From NCBI RefSeq assembly GCF_012070395.1, contig NZ_JAAFYS010000002.1:868001-932000 (forward strand): DNA of 64,000 nt. Direction: 5' to 3'. The position numbers and the translations under genes were made by a program. Below the pieces are notes generated by a model, which worked only from the letters and a program-made list of their open reading frames with translations, made no database searches and was not told where the DNA came from. Below are positions 26,491 to 35,641 of this stretch, piece by piece (position 1 is the first letter of the stretch; each line of letters starts with the position of its first letter). The DNA comes from Pseudoroseicyclus tamaricis. Its GTDB lineage: Bacteria; Pseudomonadota; Alphaproteobacteria; Rhodobacterales; Rhodobacteraceae.

Positions 26491-27714
26491 TTGCCCGTGA
26501 TCACGGATATTGCCGATCTCAGGCGCCTGCATGAGCGGCGCAGCCCCCGTATGTTCTTCGATTATTGCGAAAGCGGCTCCTGGACGGAGCAGACCTTCCG
26601 GGAGAATACCAGCGACTTCGAGAAGCTGCGCTTCCGCCAGCGCGTCGCCGTCGACCTCTCCAATCGCTCCGTCGCCGGGCGCATGCTGGGCGAGGAGGTG
26701 GCGATGCCCGTCGCGCTTTCCCCCGTGGGGATGACGGGGATGCAGCGGGCGGACGGGGAGATAAAGGCGGCCCGCGCCGCCAAGGCCTTCGGCGTGCCCT
26801 ACACGCTCTCCACCATGTCGATCTGCTCGATCGAGGACGTGGCGGAGCATGCGGGCCCGGGCTTCTGGTTCCAGCTCTACGTGATGAAGGACGAGGCCTT
26901 CGTCGACGCCATCATCGAGCGGGCCAAACGCGCCGGCTGCAGCGCGCTCGTCCTCACGCTCGACCTGCAGGCGCTGGGGCAGCGCCACAAGGATCTCAAG
27001 AACGCCCTGACAGCGCCGCCGAGGCTGACGCCGAGAAACCTGCTCAACATCGCCACCAAGCCCGTCTGGGCGGCGGAAATGCTGCGCACCCGCCGCCACA
27101 GCTTCGGTAACGTCCTCGGCCACGCGAGCGGCGTGACGAACCTCGCCAACCTGATGAGCTGGACGGCGGAGCAGTTCGACCTGACGCTCGACTGGGAGAA
27201 GGTGCGCCGCATCCGCGAGAAGTGGGGCGGGAAGTTGATCCTCAAAGGCATCCTCGATGCCGAGGATGCGAAGCTCGCCGCCGAGGTCGGGTGCGACGCG
27301 ATCATCGTCTCCAACCACGGCGGGCGGCAGCTGGACGGGGCGCTCTCCTCCATCCGGGTGCTGCCGTCGATCCTGCGGGCGCTGGAAGGGCGGGCGCGGC
27401 GGCCGGAGGTCTGGCTCGACAGCGGCATCCGCTCGGGCCAGGACATCCTGAAGGCGCTGGCGATGGGGGCGGATGCGACGATGATCGGCCGCGCCTACAT
27501 CTACGGGCTGGGCGCCATGGGCGAGGCCGGCGTGACGAAGGCGCTGGAGGTGATGCGCAAGGAGCTGGACCTCTCGATGGCCTTCTGCGGCCACCGCCGG
27601 CTGGAGGAGGTGACGCGCGACATCCTCTTGGTGCCGGAGGATTTCGAGGGCCGCTGGGACCGGCCGGTGCCGCAGATGGCCGGAGCTCGGAAGGCGCCGG
27701 TGAGGGTGGGGTGA
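26491..27714 (+). CDS. lldD: FMN-dependent alpha-hydroxy-acid oxidase (L-lactate dehydrogenase LldD type)
   Basis: 407 residues from a TTG at 26491 (PVITDIADLRRLHERRSPRM), chosen because a GGGAG site lies about 11 bp upstream and the family begins there; a GTG at 26497 is the alternative. FMN TIM barrel: FFDYCESGSWTEQTFREN, ALSPVGMTGMQ, LTLDLQALGQRHKDLKN, the catalytic loop IVSNHGGRQLDGALSS (His about 275) and LDSGIRSGQDILKALAMGA. Oxidises L-lactate or a similar 2-hydroxy acid, with electrons passing to quinone or oxygen. No lactate permease adjoins, so the substrate is an inference. Confidence 0.88.
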   Translation: MPVITDIADLRRLHERRSPRMFFDYCESGSWTEQTFRENTSDFEKLRFRQRVAVDLSNRSVAGRMLGEEVAMPVALSPVGMTGMQRADGEIKAARAAKAFGVPYTLSTMSICSIEDVAEHAGPGFWFQLYVMKDEAFVDAIIERAKRAGCSALVLTLDLQALGQRHKDLKNALTAPPRLTPRNLLNIATKPVWAAEMLRTRRHSFGNVLGHASGVTNLANLMSWTAEQFDLTLDWEKVRRIREKWGGKLILKGILDAEDAKLAAEVGCDAIIVSNHGGRQLDGALSSIRVLPSILRALEGRARRPEVWLDSGIRSGQDILKALAMGADATMIGRAYIYGLGAMGEAGVTKALEVMRKELDLSMAFCGHRRLEEVTRDILLVPEDFEGRWDRPVPQMAGARKAPVRVG

Positions 27715-27767
27715 GACACGCGGAGAGCCTCTGCACCTCGTGAACCACCCCCGAGAGAGGCGCCCCT

Positions 27768-27791
27768 CGTAGGGTGGGTTTTCAACCCACC
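27768..27791. repeat. GGTGGGTT/AACCCACC palindrome, copy 7
   Basis: CGTAGGGTGGGTTTTCAACC plus CACC, 54 bp after the lldD stop; left boundary of module L4. Confidence 0.8.
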
Positions 27792-27799
27792 TTCCCCCT

Positions 27800-28006
27800 C
27801 TCCGCCGGGCGCTAGCCCGCAGGCGCAGGACAAGCGCCTGGCCGTGGGGTGGCCCTTCACCGGAGCCGCTGCTTGATTTAGGCCCGCAAAGCCTCTCGCC
27901 GGCCCGAGCGAGGCATCAAGCCCCACCAGAGCGCCAGCCCGCCGGGACGGGCAGGCGCTCGCCCTGCGCCTTTGGCGCGTACTGGGTGGGGGGAAAGGCT
28001 CCGGGC
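27800..28006 (-). repeat. Long GC-rich intergenic module, copy L4 (inverted)
   Basis: Same orientation as L3: GTGGGGTGGC, AGAGCGCCAGCCCGCCGGGA and GCGCTCGCCCTGCGCC TTTGGCGCG recur, with GGCATCAAGCCCCACC in between. It fills most of the 447-bp gap before rplY. 28007-28161 holds the rplY leader; a weak TTTTCA-N17-TATGGG candidate at about 28073-28101 may be its promoter. Confidence 0.75.
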
Positions 28007-28161
28007 GGGGCGCCATGGGAGTGGAGACCGGCGGCGGACATGGCCGCCCCCTCCCCCATCCCCCCTTTTCAACCGCCCCGTTCCCCGCTATGGGAGCGCC
28101 CTCAACCGGCGCCTGATCACCCTTGGAGGAAGGCGCCCTGAAAACAGAAGTGGAAATTCCG

Positions 28162-28803
28162 ATGGCTGGTGAGATCCCCGATCTGATCGCCACGGCACGT
28201 GCGGGGACAGGCAAGGGGGCCGCCCGCCAAGCTCGCCGCAACGGCGAAGTGCCTGGCATTGTCTATGGTGGCGGCGTTGACCCGCTTCCGATCAACCTGA
28301 AATTCAACTACCTCCTCAAGCTCCTGCACAACGGGCGCTTCCTCTCGACGCTCTTCAACCTGAAGGTCGAGGGACAGGAGGACGTGCGCGTCATCTGCCG
28401 CGCCGTCGAGCGTGACGTCGTGAAGGACCTGCCCAAGCATGTCGACTTCATGCGCCTGCGCCGCACCTCCCGCGTCAACCTCTTCATCCCCGTCGAGTTC
28501 GTGAACCACAAGGACGCGCCGGGCATCAAGAAGGGCGGCGTGCTGACGGTGGTGCGTCCCGAGGTCGAGCTCAACGTCGTCGCGGGCGACATCCCCGAGC
28601 AGATCACGGTCGACCTGACGGGCAAGGAAGTGGGCGACGTCGTCCACATCAATGACGTCGAGCTGCCGAGCGGCGCCAAGCCGGTGATCGACCGGAACTT
28701 CGTCATCGCCAACATCTCCGCCCCGTCCGGCCTGCGCGCCGCCGATGCGGAAGAGAGTGACGAGCCGGCGGAAGAGACCGAAGTCGAAGCCGCCGAGGAG
28801 TGA
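28162..28803 (+). CDS. rplY: Ribosomal protein L25 (TL5/CTC form)
   Basis: 213 residues from the ATG at 28162 ([20 protein letters not shown]). A GGAGGAA at 28125 sits too far upstream for this start, so a non-ATG codon at about 28138 is possible but would be unusual. The 5S rRNA-binding L25 domain ([17 protein letters not shown]) is followed by the longer beta-rich TL5 domain and an acidic C-terminal tail. Binds 5S rRNA in the large subunit. Next to pth, as in many alphaproteobacteria. Confidence 0.93.
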   Translation: MAGEIPDLIATARAGTGKGAARQARRNGEVPGIVYGGGVDPLPINLKFNYLLKLLHNGRFLSTLFNLKVEGQEDVRVICRAVERDVVKDLPKHVDFMRLRRTSRVNLFIPVEFVNHKDAPGIKKGGVLTVVRPEVELNVVAGDIPEQITVDLTGKEVGDVVHINDVELPSGAKPVIDRNFVIANISAPSGLRAADAEESDEPAEETEVEAAEE

Positions 28804-28815
28804 TCCCTGGCTCAC

Positions 28816-29376
28816 ATGGCTGACAATCGCGCGGGGCCTTCGGGCCCCGCTGCCGTTTCCGGCCCGCACTTCGAGGCCGATTGCTCCCGCTGCGCGGCCC
28901 TGTGCTGCATGGCGCTGGCCCTCGACGAGGGCCCGCACTTCGCCATCGACAAGCCCGCCGGCACCCCCTGCCCCAACCTCTCGGGCCACGCCTGCTCCAT
29001 CCACGACCGCCTGCCCGACGCCGGTTTTCCCGGCTGCGCCGCCTATGACTGCGCCGGCGCCGGGCAGCGCGTGGTGCAGGAGGTCTTCGCCGGCCGCAGC
29101 TGGCAACAGGAGGCGGCGCTCACCGGCCCGATGATCCGCGCCTTCGCGGCGATGCGCGAGGTGCAGGCGCTGCACCGCTTCCTCCTCTCCGCCGCCGGCC
29201 TCCCCCTCACGCCAGCGCAGGAGGAGGAGCGGCTGGCGTGGCTCGAGACACTGGCGCCGGAGCGGGCATGGGACGCCGCGGCGCTGGAGCGAGCGGCGGC
29301 CGACACGGCGCCCGCGATCCGCCATTGGCTGCGCTCGCTGGCGCCGCATCTGGCGCAGCGCGGCGCGGCGTCGTAA
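28816..29376 (+). CDS. Cysteine-rich conserved protein, unknown function
   Basis: 186 residues. The N-terminal half has a dense cysteine pattern: CSRCAALCCMA, then CPNLSGHACSIHDRLPDAGF and PGCAAYDCAGAGQ, eight or more Cys with a conserved His. That suggests a Zn or Fe-S centre, as in YkgJ-like proteins, though the spacing is not identical. The C-terminal half is helical and Ala/Glu/Leu-rich. It lies 12 bp after rplY and 9 bp before pth, so it is cotranscribed with both. No function is assigned. Confidence 0.75.
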   Translation: MADNRAGPSGPAAVSGPHFEADCSRCAALCCMALALDEGPHFAIDKPAGTPCPNLSGHACSIHDRLPDAGFPGCAAYDCAGAGQRVVQEVFAGRSWQQEAALTGPMIRAFAAMREVQALHRFLLSAAGLPLTPAQEEERLAWLETLAPERAWDAAALERAAADTAPAIRHWLRSLAPHLAQRGAAS

Positions 29377-29385
29377 ACCTGTCCT

Positions 29386-30084
29386 ATGAAACTCTTTGCA
29401 GGTCTCGGCAATCCGGGCGCCAAATACGCCCGCAACCGGCACAATATCGGCTTCATGGCGGTGGAGGAGATTGCCTCCGCCCATGGCTTCTCGCCCTGGC
29501 GTGGGCGCTTTCAGGGCTCCGTCTCCGAGGGGGTCCTCGGCGGCGAAAAGGTGCTGCTGCTCAAGCCGGAGACGTTTATGAACCTCTCCGGCCAGTCGGT
29601 CGGCGAGGCGCTGCGCTTCTACAAGCTGGGGCCGGAGGACCTGACCGTCTTCCATGACGAGATCGACCTCGCCCCCGGCAAACTGAAGCTCAAGCAGGGC
29701 GGCGGGCATGCGGGGCACAACGGCCTGCGCTCGATCCACCAGCATGTCGGCGAGGCCTACGGGCGGGTGCGCATGGGCGTCGGCCATCCGGGCCGGAAGG
29801 AGGCCGTGCCGGGCTACGTGCTGCACGATTTCCCCAAGGCCGACGAGGACTGGCTGGACGACATGATCCGCGGATGCGCCGACGGGGCGGAGGCGCTGGC
29901 GAAAGGCGACGGGCCGGGCTTCCTCAACGCCGTCAACCGGCGGCTGAACCCGGCGCGCAACGGCTCGAAGGCCGAGCCGCCGGCGGGGGAGAGTCCGCCG
30001 CCCGCGCCCAAGCCGGCGAAGAAGCCACCCAAGCCGGCGGAGAACAAGACCCCGTTCTACCGGCTCAAGGGGATGTTCAAGTGA
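29386..30084 (+). CDS. pth: Peptidyl-tRNA hydrolase
   Basis: 232 residues, longer than the usual ~190 because of a Pro/Lys-rich tail (PPAPKPAKKPPKPAE) ending FYRLKGMFK. The catalytic core is standard: FAGLGNPGAKYARNRHNIGF with catalytic His19, PETFMNLSGQSVGEAL, FHDEIDLAPGKLKLKQGGGH and GHNGLRSI. Releases peptides from tRNAs that dropped off ribosomes. The tail is a common alphaproteobacterial extension, probably for RNA binding. GTGA overlap with the next gene. Confidence 0.95.
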   Translation: MKLFAGLGNPGAKYARNRHNIGFMAVEEIASAHGFSPWRGRFQGSVSEGVLGGEKVLLLKPETFMNLSGQSVGEALRFYKLGPEDLTVFHDEIDLAPGKLKLKQGGGHAGHNGLRSIHQHVGEAYGRVRMGVGHPGRKEAVPGYVLHDFPKADEDWLDDMIRGCADGAEALAKGDGPGFLNAVNRRLNPARNGSKAEPPAGESPPPAPKPAKKPPKPAENKTPFYRLKGMFK

Positions 30085-31130
30085 CGGGAGACCTGACCGA
30101 GCGCCTCGCGCAAGCCTTTGATTTTCAAGCGCATGCCTGCGAGGATCTCGGCTCGCCCTTCATGGGCCGGCTCTGCCGCCTGCTCCCCGGCCTGCTGCCC
30201 GCGCCGCTGCTGGAGCGTGTGGCGGGCATGGAGGGCGATCTCGGCCCGCGAGGTCAGTCCGTGCCGCTACGCCTCTGCGGCGCGCTTCACGCGCTGCGGT
30301 TGCAGGGCCGCGCCGGGCTGGCGAAGGTCTACCCACCGGAAGCCGCCGATGACCCGACGCTGGCCGCCGCGCTCTCCCACGCTTTGGAGGCGGAGGCGGA
30401 GTTCATCCACGGTTTTATCCACAGCCCGCCACAGACCAACGAGGTGCGCCGCTCCTGTGCGCTATTGCCCGCTGCCGCATGGCTTTCCGCCCGCCGCGCC
30501 CTGCCCCTCACGCTCTCCGAGCTCGGCGCCTCGGCGGGCCTGAACCTGCATTTCGGCGAGTTCGCGCTGGAGACGCCGGCGGGCCGCATCGGCGCCCCCG
30601 ACCCCGCCCTCGTGCTGACGCCGGAGTGGCGGGGAGAGGCGCCGATCGTCTCCCCCATCGAGGTGGCAGGCGGCGCGGGGGCGGACCTCAGCCCCATCGA
30701 TCCGGTGGAGGACAGGCTGCGCCTGCTCTCCTACCTCTGGCCCGACCAGCCAGAGCGGCTGGAGCTGACCGAGGCGGCGCTGACGTTGCCGCCCGCACGG
30801 GTCGACAAGGCCGACGCGGCGGACTGGATCGAGGCGCGCCTCGCCGAGCCGCGCCCCGGCCACTGGCACCTGATCTACCACACCATCGCCTGGCAGTACT
30901 TCCCGGCCCCCGTGCAGGAGCGCGCCGAGGCGGCGATTCGGGGCGCCGGCGCCCGCGCGACGGCGGAGGCGCCGCTGGCGTGGCTGGCGATGGAGCAGGA
31001 TGGCGGGCGGCCCGGCGCCGGGCTGCGCCTGCGGCTCTGGGATGGCGGGGCGGAGGAGGACCACCTCCTCGCCCGCGTCGACTTCCACGGCCGCTGGATC
31101 GACTGGCAAGGTGCCCTACCTGCCGAATGA
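30081..31130 (+). CDS. DUF2332-family protein
   Basis: 349 residues from a GTG at 30081 that overlaps the pth stop (GTGA); the open frame extends upstream through pth without merit. The central SELGASAGLNLHFGEF is the DUF2332 glycine-rich motif, resembling a nucleotide- or SAM-binding loop, and a second conserved stretch is GHWHLIYHTIAWQYFP. Cytoplasmic, no membrane segment. Function unknown; a role in tRNA or lipid metabolism has no support here. Co-transcribed after pth. Confidence 0.8.
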   Translation: MTGDLTERLAQAFDFQAHACEDLGSPFMGRLCRLLPGLLPAPLLERVAGMEGDLGPRGQSVPLRLCGALHALRLQGRAGLAKVYPPEAADDPTLAAALSHALEAEAEFIHGFIHSPPQTNEVRRSCALLPAAAWLSARRALPLTLSELGASAGLNLHFGEFALETPAGRIGAPDPALVLTPEWRGEAPIVSPIEVAGGAGADLSPIDPVEDRLRLLSYLWPDQPERLELTEAALTLPPARVDKADAADWIEARLAEPRPGHWHLIYHTIAWQYFPAPVQERAEAAIRGAGARATAEAPLAWLAMEQDGGRPGAGLRLRLWDGGAEEDHLLARVDFHGRWIDWQGALPAE

Positions 31131-31164
31131 TGACCGCGCACCCGACCTTCTGAAGGAGCGAGAC

Positions 31165-31542
31165 ATGGAGCCCGACTTTCCCGTCAACGTCCTCGGCGAG
31201 GCGCTGCACCCCTGCTCGCGAGAGCCGCTGACCGGCTTCTTCCGCGACGGGCACTGCAACACCTGCATGGAGGATAGCGGCAGCCATACCGTCTGCGCGG
31301 TGATGACGGCGGAATTCCTCGCCTTCTCGAAATACGTCGGCAACGACCTCTCGACGCCTCGGCCGGAGTTCGGCTTCGCCGGGCTCAACCCCGGCGACAA
31401 GTGGTGCCTCTGCGCCGCGCGCTTCATGCAGGCCCATGACGAGGGCTGTGCGCCCCGCGTCGACCTCGCCGCCACGCATCGCCGGGCGCTGGAGATCGTG
31501 CCGATGGCGGTGCTGGAGGGCCACGCCGCCCGCGCCGAATAG
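31165..31542 (+). CDS. DUF2237-family protein
   Basis: 125 residues from the ATG at 31165, preceded by AAGGAG at ideal spacing. The N-terminus reads PDFPVNVLGEALHPCSREPL, then GFFRDGHCNTCMEDSGSHTV, AVMTAEFLAFSKYVGNDLST, and near the end GDKWCLCAARFMQAHDEG. Conserved Cys/His/Asp residues suggest a metal or redox function, but the family is uncharacterised. Last gene of the rplY-pth group, 34 bp after the DUF2332 gene; convergent with the EF-hand gene. Confidence 0.82.
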   Translation: MEPDFPVNVLGEALHPCSREPLTGFFRDGHCNTCMEDSGSHTVCAVMTAEFLAFSKYVGNDLSTPRPEFGFAGLNPGDKWCLCAARFMQAHDEGCAPRVDLAATHRRALEIVPMAVLEGHAARAE

Positions 31543-31578
31543 GGGCTGGGCAGCCTCAGCCGCCCGGCCCCGCGGGAT

Positions 31579-31947
31579 TTACATGTCCTGAGCCATCTCG
31601 GCGGCGTTCTCGCCCATCATGGCGTCGTCCATCATGCCGTCATCTGCCATGTCGCCCGACATCATGTCGTCATCCGCGATCATGTCATCGCCCGCCATGT
31701 CGTCTGCCATCATGGTGTCGCCCATCGTCGCCATGCGGATCTCGTCGGCGGTGACCATGCCGTCGGCGTCGGCGTCCCGCGCATTCACGAAGGCCATGGC
31801 GGCATCGGCGCCGAAGACCGCTTCCAGCTCGGCCATCGTCAGCATGCCGTCGGAATCAGTATCGATGTCGGTGAAGAGCGTCTGGGCGCTGGCGGTGCCG
31901 GCGGCGAGGGCCAGCGTGCCGGCGGCGAGGATCTGGTGGAGTTTCAT
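31579..31947 (-). CDS. Secreted EF-hand protein with Asp/Met-rich tail
   Basis: 122 residues from the ATG at 31947 with GGAAGAG upstream. Signal peptide MKLHQILAAGTLALAAGTAS ending AQT. Two EF-hand calcium loops: DIDTDSDGMLTMAEL (about 33-47) and DADADGMVTADEI (about 66-78). The last ~45 residues are almost only D, M, A and G (MADDMAGDDMIADDDMMSGD), a low-complexity acidic and Met-rich tail. Likely periplasmic or extracellular metal binding; function unknown. A similar D/M tract occurs in two other secreted proteins here (32113-32991 and 48504-49952). Confidence 0.82.
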   Translation of the reverse strand: MKLHQILAAGTLALAAGTASAQTLFTDIDTDSDGMLTMAELEAVFGADAAMAFVNARDADADGMVTADEIRMATMGDTMMADDMAGDDMIADDDMMSGDMADDGMMDDAMMGENAAEMAQDM

Positions 31948-32040
31948 GTCTCTTCCTTTCCTGTCAGCTTTCGCAAAAGCCTGGGGCGCGACGCCATGGG
32001 GGAAAGACATCTGACGGCCACGTGAACAGGCTGGCAAAGG

Positions 32041-32077
32041 AAAACCGCCGCCCCCCGGGTAGGGAGCGGCGGCTTTT
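32041..32077 (-). terminator. Terminator of the DUF7282-like gene
   Basis: On the minus strand AAAAGCCGCCGC ... GGCGGCGGTTTTCC, about 35 bp after the stop at 32113; the A/T ends allow either direction. Confidence 0.7.
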
Positions 32078-32112
32078 CGTCGTGGCGCCGGGGCGCCAGT
32101 CGTCCGGGTAGA

Positions 32113-32991
32113 TTACCGGGTGAACTGCTCGGCGACCACCTCGCCATCCACCGTCACGGGCGTGTCGACGTCGGTCCGGTCGATGCCGAACTCGTAGGTC
32201 TCATTCCCGTTCGTCTCCTCGTGGAGCATGGCGACGTAGTCCTCGCCTTCCACGTAGTCGTAGTCGATGGTCACGGCGACGTCGGTGTTTTCACCGGCGG
32301 TGACCCAGGTGTGGCCCAGCGACTGGGGAACCAAAGTTTCGCCGTCTTCAACCGCGTGGATGACCAGATAGCCATCGACATCGGCCATGACGGTCGAGAA
32401 GGTCGCGGTGTCGCCATCGAACATCACGTCCGACACATCCACCATCGGCGCGCCCGACATGTCCATGTCGTCGCTCATCTCGTCCTCGGCCATCTCGTCC
32501 ACCGGCTCGACACCGGCGGTGGCGTCGTCTTCCATGACAGCCTGCGCGTTGATCGGCGTCTCCTCGTCATCGACGAAGAACTCGCCATCGTAGTTGTAGC
32601 GCGCCATGAGCGGCTGGCCGTCCATCATGACAGGCGTGTCAGCCATGTCGCCGTCGTAGTCGAACATCGCGTTGTCGCCCGACTCCTCGTAGAGCGAGGC
32701 GGTGTAGCGCGAGCCGCTGTTCAGACCTTCGGGCAGCTCGACCGTCACCTCGTCGTTGGCGCCAGCGGTAATCGGGGCACTGAAATAGCGGTCGGCGATG
32801 GGTTCACCCATCTCGTCGACCTCCTGCAGCACGAGGTATCCGTCGTTGGTGGCCACGACGTCGGAGAAGGCGACGGAGTTCTCACCATAGGTCGGCGCGC
32901 TCATGCCCATGGAGGGCTCCATGTCAGATTGAGCGGTGGCCGCGGTGGCGGCGAGGGCGGTGGCAGCGGTCGTGAGGAAAAGCGTCTTCAT
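32113..32991 (-). CDS. Secreted protein with two DUF7282-like domains
   Basis: 292 residues from the ATG at 32991; AGGAGGAACCGGC precedes it. Signal peptide MKTLFLTTAATALAATAATA. Two homologous beta-rich domains: one starts AFSDVVATNDGYLVLQEVDE, the second FSTVMADVDGYLVIHAVEDG, and each ends near DTPV(M/T)VDG(Q/E). They are linked by an acidic Met-containing stretch (DEMAEDEMSDDMDMS). The layout matches DUF7282 proteins of halophiles and rhodobacters as I recall them. Very acidic; probably periplasmic or extracellular. Monocistronic, role unknown. Confidence 0.75.
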   Translation of the reverse strand: MKTLFLTTAATALAATAATAQSDMEPSMGMSAPTYGENSVAFSDVVATNDGYLVLQEVDEMGEPIADRYFSAPITAGANDEVTVELPEGLNSGSRYTASLYEESGDNAMFDYDGDMADTPVMMDGQPLMARYNYDGEFFVDDEETPINAQAVMEDDATAGVEPVDEMAEDEMSDDMDMSGAPMVDVSDVMFDGDTATFSTVMADVDGYLVIHAVEDGETLVPQSLGHTWVTAGENTDVAVTIDYDYVEGEDYVAMLHEETNGNETYEFGIDRTDVDTPVTVDGEVVAEQFTR

Positions 32992-33140
32992 GCCGGTTCC
33001 TCCTGTCTGTTGGTTCAGGTGTCGCGGCCGGGCGTCTCCCGACCGCGGTTGCCAAACCAACGGGCGCCGCGCCGCATCGTTGCGCGCCTCAAGCGGGCGT
33101 GACTCTCTCGAACGCTGCCGTGAGGCGGAGGTGTGGAGCC

Positions 33141-34361
33141 CTAGAGCTCCACCCCGAGGTGCTTGGCGACGGTGAAGATGTCCTTGTCGCCCCGGCCGCA
33201 CATGTTCATGCAGATCAGCGTCTCGGCCGGCAGGTCGGGGGCGATCTTCATGACGTGGGCCAGCGCATGGCACGGCTCCAGCGCCGGGATGATCCCTTCC
33301 AGCTCGGTGCAGAGCTTGAAGGCCTCCAGCGCCTCCTTGTCGGTGATGGAGACGTATTCCGCCCGGCCCGTATCGTGCAGCCACGCATGCTCCGGCCCGA
33401 TGCCGGGGTAATCGAGCCCGGCGGAGATGGAGAAGCCCTCGAGGATCTGCCCGTCATCGTCCTGCAAGAGGTACGTTCGGTTGCCATGCAGCACGCCCGG
33501 GCGCCCGCCGGTGAGGGAGGCGCAGTGCTGCATCGTCTCGTCCACCCCCTTGCCGCCGGCCTCGACGCCGATGATCCGCACCGACGGGTCATCGAGGAAC
33601 GGGTAGAACAGCCCCATGGCGTTGGAGCCGCCGCCGATGGCCGCGGTGATGATGTCTGGCAGGCGGCCCTCGGCCTTCAGCATTTGCGCCTTGGCCTCGG
33701 TGCCGATGATCGACTGGAAGTCGCGAACCATGGCCGGATACGGGTGCGGGCCGGCGACGGTGCCGATGCAGTAGAAGGTGTCGCGCACGTTGGTCACCCA
33801 GTCGCGCATCGCGTCGTTCATCGCATCCTTCAGCGTGCCGCGGCCGGAGGTGACGGGGATCACCTCGGCGCCCAGCAGCTTCATGCGGAAGACGTTGGGC
33901 TTCTGCCGCTCGACATCATGCGCGCCCATGTAGACGACGCATTTCAGTCCGAACTTGGCGCAGACGGTCGCCGTCGCCACGCCGTGCTGGCCGGCGCCAG
34001 TCTCGGCGATGATGCGGTTCTTGCCCATGCGGCGCGCGAGCAGGATCTGCCCGAGCACGTTGTTGATCTTGTGCGCGCCTGTGTGGTTCAGCTCATCGCG
34101 CTTGAAGTAGATCTTGGCGCCGCCCAGATGCTCCGTCATCCGCTCGGCGTAATAGAGCGGAGAGGGGCGGCCGACGTAATGCTCCCACAGATCGTCCATC
34201 TGCGCCCAGAAGGACTCATCCGTCTTCGCCTTCTCGTATTCTTCCTGCAGCTCGAGGATGAGCGGCATCAGCGTTTCGGAGACGAAGCGGCCACCGAAAA
34301 TGCCGAAGCGGCCCGTCTCGTCCGGGCCCTGCGTGAAGGAGTTGATGCGATCGTCGGGCAT
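33141..34361 (-). CDS. trpB: Tryptophan synthase beta subunit
   Basis: 406 residues. The PLP lysine lies in [16 protein letters not shown] (about residue 98), the phosphate-binding loop is [14 protein letters not shown], and the active-site [13 protein letters not shown] is intact. It condenses indole with serine. It comes last in a minus-strand group ihfB-lapA-trpF-sulfotransferase-trpB; a GC-rich gap of 89 bp separates it from the sulfotransferase. The partner trpA lies at 23.9 kb. Confidence 0.96.
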   Translation of the reverse strand: MPDDRINSFTQGPDETGRFGIFGGRFVSETLMPLILELQEEYEKAKTDESFWAQMDDLWEHYVGRPSPLYYAERMTEHLGGAKIYFKRDELNHTGAHKINNVLGQILLARRMGKNRIIAETGAGQHGVATATVCAKFGLKCVVYMGAHDVERQKPNVFRMKLLGAEVIPVTSGRGTLKDAMNDAMRDWVTNVRDTFYCIGTVAGPHPYPAMVRDFQSIIGTEAKAQMLKAEGRLPDIITAAIGGGSNAMGLFYPFLDDPSVRIIGVEAGGKGVDETMQHCASLTGGRPGVLHGNRTYLLQDDDGQILEGFSISAGLDYPGIGPEHAWLHDTGRAEYVSITDKEALEAFKLCTELEGIIPALEPCHALAHVMKIAPDLPAETLICMNMCGRGDKDIFTVAKHLGVEL

Positions 34362-34450
34362 GGGGCCTCTCCTCGTCTGGGGGCGGCCTCAAGAAGGGTC
34401 GGCGCGCCGCCCGGCACACTAGGCCGCCCGGCGCCCGCCGGCAAGCGGGG

Positions 34451-35641
34451 CTAGCTCCCGGTGCTGTTCGCGGGCTGGGCGGCGGCCGCCGCTGCCCGCT
34501 CCGCCTCCCGGCGCAGCCGGTCGGCCCTGGCGCGGCGATCCGCCTCGCGGTTGCGCTTGTAGATGTCCCACCGGTAGCGGAGGCGGTTGGCCCGGCTCGT
34601 CTCCACCCCGAGGATCTGCAGCACCGCGCCGCGCATCAGCGCCGGCACGTTGCGGCCCTTGTTCACCGGCTCCAGCCCCTTCTCGAACAGCCACTCCGCC
34701 AGCTCCGGCCCGAGGCTGCCAGCGTAGGAGACGATGTGGTCGCTGTCGCGGAACATCACCGGCCCCTCCTTCGCCGGCGGGAAGGGGCGGCCAATCCTCT
34801 CCTGGATCCACTCCAGATCGTCGCCATGCGCCTGCAGGAAGTGCTCCAGCGTCTCCGGCGCGAGGCGGATCGGGTTGCGCCCGAAGCCGTACATCAGGTT
34901 GACGAGATCGATCTGCGCCTGCTGCTCGGCGCCCCTCAGCGGGCTCGGCCCGTCCTTGTGGCGCCAAGCATAGAAGACGGCCGCGCCTTCCGCTGTCAGC
35001 GAGGGGTTGGCGTAGGTGGCGGTCGGCGGCACACGCTCCGCATCCAGCCCGACGCGGGCGACGAAATCGGCCACCACGTCGCCGCCGGGATAGGCGGCGG
35101 GGTCATAGAGCGTCAACTCCGCCTCGCGCCCCGACTCGCGCATGACGTGCACCCAGCCCTGAAAGCGGAAGCGGTAACGCGGGTAGAGCCGGCTGAGGCG
35201 GAACTGGCGGAAGCCGGCCTGCACCCGCTGCCCGAAGTCGGAGGCCATGAAGCTCGACGGGTCGCGCACGTAGCCGATGGCGCGGATATCGGAGACATGG
35301 CGCCTCAGGTGCGACATCAGCTTGGGCCGGAAGAGCCCGGGCGGGAAGGTCGACAGCTCCTCCCCCGAGAGGATGACGCTGGCGGGCGCGGCGGCGCGGA
35401 GGGCGGCGTCGATCTTCTCTCGGGCCGCTGCACGCTCCGCCGGCCAGTCGGACTCGTCGTCGCTGGCGTAAAAGCCGCGCGGCGGCTCGTCGAGATAGGC
35501 GAGCTTCAGCGGGATGGAATGGTTGGAGTAGCCGAGATCGAGGTAGCGCGTCTCGCCGTCGTCGTAGCCGGCGAGGCGGTGCTGAAGCGTCGTGGTGCCG
35601 GTCTTGTGCATCCCCAGATGCAGGATGGCCTGCCTCGTCAT
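34451..35641 (-). CDS. Sulfotransferase-like protein
   Basis: 396 residues from the ATG at 35641, overlapping the trpF stop (ATGA). The N-terminus [20 protein letters not shown] carries the PAPS 5'-phosphosulfate loop (KTGTTT); further in, [19 protein letters not shown] fits the 3'-phosphate RDP..S motif. The C-terminal ~60 residues are Arg/Ala-rich and helical. Such enzymes transfer sulfate from PAPS to carbohydrates or small molecules; the substrate is not readable. Its placement between trpF and trpB is odd, as it has no known link to tryptophan. Confidence 0.72.
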   Translation of the reverse strand: MTRQAILHLGMHKTGTTTLQHRLAGYDDGETRYLDLGYSNHSIPLKLAYLDEPPRGFYASDDESDWPAERAAAREKIDAALRAAAPASVILSGEELSTFPPGLFRPKLMSHLRRHVSDIRAIGYVRDPSSFMASDFGQRVQAGFRQFRLSRLYPRYRFRFQGWVHVMRESGREAELTLYDPAAYPGGDVVADFVARVGLDAERVPPTATYANPSLTAEGAAVFYAWRHKDGPSPLRGAEQQAQIDLVNLMYGFGRNPIRLAPETLEHFLQAHGDDLEWIQERIGRPFPPAKEGPVMFRDSDHIVSYAGSLGPELAEWLFEKGLEPVNKGRNVPALMRGAVLQILGVETSRANRLRYRWDIYKRNREADRRARADRLRREAERAAAAAAQPANSTGS

